Assembly: GCA_903865885.1 (NCBI GenBank)
Contig: CAIPLJ010000118.1
Coordinates: 1-7,701 of the forward strand
Direction: 5' to 3'
Length of the DNA: 7,701 nt
Source: an uncultured Actinomycetes bacterium
GTDB taxonomy: Bacteria; Actinomycetota; Actinomycetes; Nanopelagicales; Nanopelagicaceae
Of this stretch, positions 6,164-7,701 are shown in pieces. The position numbers and the translations under genes are program-made. Position 1 is the stretch's first letter. Every line of letters begins with the position of its first letter. The notes under the pieces were generated by a model. It saw nothing but the letters and a program-made list of their open reading frames with translations, did no database searches and was not told the DNA's origin.

Positions 6164-6705
6164 CGCTTCTGGGATTTATTTCCCACAACAAGGATTTCAC
6201 CGTTGCGGATATACCAGAGCACATTCTTCTTATCGCGCACCTGAGTAATACGAAGTCCAACGCGTTCGACCTTACCTTCAACTTCTTGTACTTTTACATC
6301 ATCGCCTACGCCATATTGATCTTCAATTAGCATGAAGATTCCTGAAAGAATATCGCGCACCATTGTCTGCGCACCGAGACCCAGCGCAACGCCAATCACA
6401 CCAGCAGATGCGATGACTGGGCCTAGATTGAAACCGAATTCTCCCAAGATCATTCCGATTGCAATGATCCAGATGACTGCGTTAAATGTTGAACTAAAGA
6501 CAGTTCCAATAGTGCGAGCACGTTCTGCTTGACGCTTTGCAGTTCCAGGGCCTGGTTTTAAGTCAGCGCTAGCAAGACGAGTGATGGCGCGATCAATTGC
6601 GCGATGGCCCACTAAATGGCTGATGAGAGCGGCAAGGAAGATGACCAGGACTCGAAGTGGGGCTCCATTGAACCAATCCCAGATTGCCCGCGTATGTTCG
6701 CTCAT
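6160..6705 (-). CDS. Short MscS-family mechanosensitive channel
   Basis: This membrane protein of 181 aa probably acts as a small-conductance channel that opens on osmotic downshock. There are three hydrophobic segments: about 17-37, about 72-90, and the pore helix about 97-127, with the Gly/Ala-rich ASAGVIGVALGLGAQTMVRD typical of MscS TM3. The beta domain follows (DQYGVGDDVKVQEVEGKVERVGLR, about 129-152, then WYIRNGEI 164-171). The protein then stops at GNKSQKR, where relatives continue with GNKSQ-GWARA and a further 80 or more residues of alpha/beta domain, so the lower cage is missing. The stop overlaps that of glbO by two bases. The ATG at 6705 has no Shine-Dalgarno sequence but has TACCCT (6719-6714) 8 bases upstream, a leaderless pattern. 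Confidence 0.9.
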   Translation of the reverse strand: MSEHTRAIWDWFNGAPLRVLVIFLAALISHLVGHRAIDRAITRLASADLKPGPGTAKRQAERARTIGTVFSSTFNAVIWIIAIGMILGEFGFNLGPVIASAGVIGVALGLGAQTMVRDILSGIFMLIEDQYGVGDDVKVQEVEGKVERVGLRITQVRDKKNVLWYIRNGEILVVGNKSQKR

Positions 6706-6716
6706 AGGCGATAAGG

Positions 6717-6746
6717 GTAGTGAAATCTTTATCTAAATTTCACCAC
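6717..6746. repeat. Inverted repeat GTAGTGAAAT-N10-ATTTCACCAC, operator candidate at the mscS promoter
   Basis: Ten-base arms (6717-6726 and 6737-6746) match with one mismatch; the inner 7 bp, GTGAAAT/ATTTCAC, are perfect. The arm centres are 20 bp apart, two helical turns, as for a dimeric regulator. The left arm overlaps the predicted mscS -10 (6714-6719). If mscS is leaderless, the repeat lies outside the mRNA and would act as DNA. Confidence 0.5.
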
Positions 6747-6754
6747 GAAATACC

Positions 6755-6776
6755 CCTCAAGGGCTCTGTTTTGAGG
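6755..6776. repeat. Inverted repeat CCTCAA-N10-TTGAGG before the HNH gene
   Basis: Perfect 6-bp arms at 6755-6760 and 6771-6776 lie just upstream of the TATAAC hexamer at 6780, roughly where a -35 would be. The arms are short enough that chance is possible. Confidence 0.3.
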
Positions 6777-6779
6777 CAA

Positions 6780-6785
6780 TATAAC
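6780..6785 (+). promoter_or_regulatory. -10 element for the HNH gene
   Basis: TATAAC is a good -10 match and would start transcription near 6792, giving a leader of about 32 bases that begins with the hairpin at 6791-6809. No consensus -35 is seen. Confidence 0.45.
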
Positions 6786-6790
6786 CCAAT

Positions 6791-6809
6791 CAACGCGAGC
6801 CACGCGTTG
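6791..6809 (+). repeat. Hairpin CAACGCG-AGCCA-CGCGTTG in the HNH gene leader
   Basis: Perfect 7-bp GC-rich arms (6791-6797 and 6803-6809) with a 5-base loop end 5 bases before the GAGG ribosome binding site (6815-6818). With the predicted start of transcription near 6792 the hairpin would cap the mRNA 5' end. It could equally be a DNA palindrome bound by a regulator. Confidence 0.5.
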
Positions 6810-6823
6810 GAACCGAGGTAAGA

Positions 6824-7339
6824 ATGAACCGGACGCTGGTGCTCAACGCCACTTATGAACCGCTGGGTGTTGTCACAGATCGTCGCGCGCTTATTTTGGT
6901 TCTTAATAATCGAGCAACGATGATTGAATCATCTGGCACCGTTCTTCACTTTGCTACAGGACAACTCGATCTTCCATCAGTTATTCGTCTCAATAAATTT
7001 GTAAAGATTCCTTATCGCCATGCTGTTCCACTTTCACGTCGTGCCATATTTGCTCGCGACGGTGGGCGCTGTGTGTATTGCAATGCAACAGCGACATCTA
7101 TCGACCATGTGATTCCACGCTCTCGTGGTGGCGGTCACAATTGGGAGAATGTCGTCAGTGCATGCCATAAGTGCAATCACTTGAAAGCTGATAAACCGCT
7201 GAAAGAACTTGGATGGCGCCTTCGTTCACTTCCTCGCGAACCAGTGGGTGCTGCGTGGAGAATTCTTGGCACAGGTCGTACCGAAACCAGATGGTTGCAA
7301 TACCTTGAACCATTTGGCGTCTCTGCTGCCACTGCATAG
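6824..7339 (+). CDS. HNH endonuclease-family protein
   Basis: The 171-aa protein belongs to the actinobacterial HNH family whose members start with (R)TLVLNATYEPL. The N-terminal part (1-70) is the family's conserved region of unknown role. The HNH core follows: Cys83-x2-Cys86, Asp94-His95 of IDHVIPRSRGGG, Asn109 in NWENVV, and Cys114-x2-Cys117-Asn118. The four cysteines form the usual zinc-binding knuckles and His95 would be the general base. All catalytic positions are intact, so nuclease activity is plausible, but the physiological target of this family is not known to me. The start is backed by GAGG 5 bases before the ATG and by the conserved N-terminus. As I recall, mycobacteria carry a homologue (Rv2469c) between pepN and glbO, as here, so this is a core gene rather than a selfish element. 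Confidence 0.9.
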   Translation: MNRTLVLNATYEPLGVVTDRRALILVLNNRATMIESSGTVLHFATGQLDLPSVIRLNKFVKIPYRHAVPLSRRAIFARDGGRCVYCNATATSIDHVIPRSRGGGHNWENVVSACHKCNHLKADKPLKELGWRLRSLPREPVGAAWRILGTGRTETRWLQYLEPFGVSAATA

Positions 7340-7342
7340 ACT
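7337..7342 (+). promoter_or_regulatory. Possible -10 element for the small membrane protein
   Basis: TAGACT overlaps the HNH stop codon and ends 6 bases before the ATG at 7349 with no Shine-Dalgarno sequence between. It resembles the leaderless-type -10 elements of ettA and mscS. Because it includes a TAG stop codon it could be coincidental. Confidence 0.3.
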
Positions 7343-7348
7343 GCGCGC

Positions 7349-7564
7349 ATGATCACGCATCTTTCTCAGGTCGCACTTCTTTCAGGAAAAATCAACCAAG
7401 AGCCTGGTGCGATGCCCGGCGAGGGTCTTACCGCGCTTCAGACATTTACCTACTTTGTTGCAGCGCCCATCGGATTATTTCTTATCATTTCAATTACCGT
7501 GTGGGCCTTCACAGGTAAGAAGAAGAGCACACGCTCAGCTTCAGTAATTACAACTATCGAATAA
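7349..7564 (+). CDS. Small single-pass membrane protein of unknown function
   Basis: The 71-aa product has a polar N-terminus (about 1-28, containing a PGAMPGEGLT stretch), one strong hydrophobic helix (about 33-54, FTYFVAAPIGLFLIISITVW), and a basic cytoplasmic-looking tail starting FTGKKKSTRS. By the positive-inside rule the N-terminus would be outside. I do not recognise a named family. The gene is judged real because it fills the space between two genes exactly, has a proper membrane protein make-up, and its TAA (7562-7564) directly abuts the pepN stop. An alternative start is Met22 (ATG at 7412). Confidence 0.7.
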   Translation: MITHLSQVALLSGKINQEPGAMPGEGLTALQTFTYFVAAPIGLFLIISITVWAFTGKKKSTRSASVITTIE

Positions 7565-7701
7565 TTACTTATCTGCGGCGCGTGCTTTGAGAGCACGAGC
7601 TAGAGCATCGCGACCTTCAGTCACTGAACGACGAAGTGCATGTGATGCATCTTTGCCTGTGACATCTAGCCAGTGCTGAGACTTCTTCACAGTTTCGTCG
7701 C
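7565..7701 (-). CDS. pepN: PepN, aminopeptidase N (C-terminal 44 residues only)
   Basis: The minus strand from 7699 reads 44 residues and a TAA at 7565-7567. The tail ALRRSVTEGR followed by DALARALKARAADK closely resembles the end of the helical ERAP1-like C-terminal domain of actinobacterial aminopeptidase N, a zinc M1 metallopeptidase that removes N-terminal residues from peptides. The catalytic domain lies outside the window. The location beside the HNH gene and glbO agrees with the mycobacterial order as I recall it. Confidence 0.75.
   Translation of the reverse strand, partial: DETVKKSQHWLDVTGKDASHALRRSVTEGRDALARALKARAADK

Noticed and set aside
6824..7339. HNH gene as a homing endonuclease or part of a mobile element
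   Set aside because: No intron, intein, terminal repeats or odd composition surround it, and the family sits in the same neighbourhood in other actinobacteria as I recall.

Overview
The window looks like chromosome from a streamlined, moderate-GC actinobacterium. The best guess is the freshwater Nanopelagicales (acI; Planktophila/Nanopelagicus-like), inferred from protein style and compactness rather than from a marker gene. The supporting signs are an actinobacterial-type group II truncated haemoglobin, an actinobacterial HNH protein and an actinobacterial PepN C-terminus. In addition, intergenic gaps are tiny, several starts look leaderless, and codon use is AT-leaning but not extreme. As I recall the M. 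tuberculosis map, pepN, an HNH protein, glbO, a thioesterase and an EttA-type ABC-F protein lie within about 11 genes there (Rv2467 to Rv2477c), so the right-hand two thirds resembles an old actinobacterial neighbourhood.

Layout. Positions 1-2286 are a phosphate-uptake block: the tail of pstA, pstB coupled to it by an ATGA overlap, then a 115-bp gap with 11-bp-phased Pho-box-like repeats, then pstS and a strong bidirectional terminator. Positions 2329-2402 hold a tRNA-Arg(UCU) on the minus strand, converging on pstS and diverging from ettA. Positions 2468-6163 form a tight four-gene plus-strand operon: ettA (ABC-F ribosome factor), a 4HBT-type thioesterase, a 12-TM MFS transporter, and glbO. 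Positions 6160-6705 (minus) encode a short MscS-like channel whose stop overlaps the glbO stop. A 118-bp divergent region with three inverted repeats follows, then an HNH nuclease-family gene (6824-7339) and a 71-residue single-TM protein (7349-7564). The stop of that small gene abuts the stop of pepN, which enters from the right on the minus strand.

How it works together. The pst genes encode high-affinity phosphate import, with pstS apparently able to be driven from its own phosphate-responsive promoter. The ettA operon couples a translation factor that senses the ATP/ADP state with a thioesterase, a carboxylate-type transporter and an oxygen-binding globin. A link to energy or respiratory status is an inference from co-transcription only.

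I see no mobile element, CRISPR array, prophage or defence island. The unusual items are regulatory and structural: the Pho-like repeats, a PstS with no lipobox and with an insertion, an MscS that stops after its beta domain, leaderless-looking starts, and the palindromes between mscS and the HNH gene.
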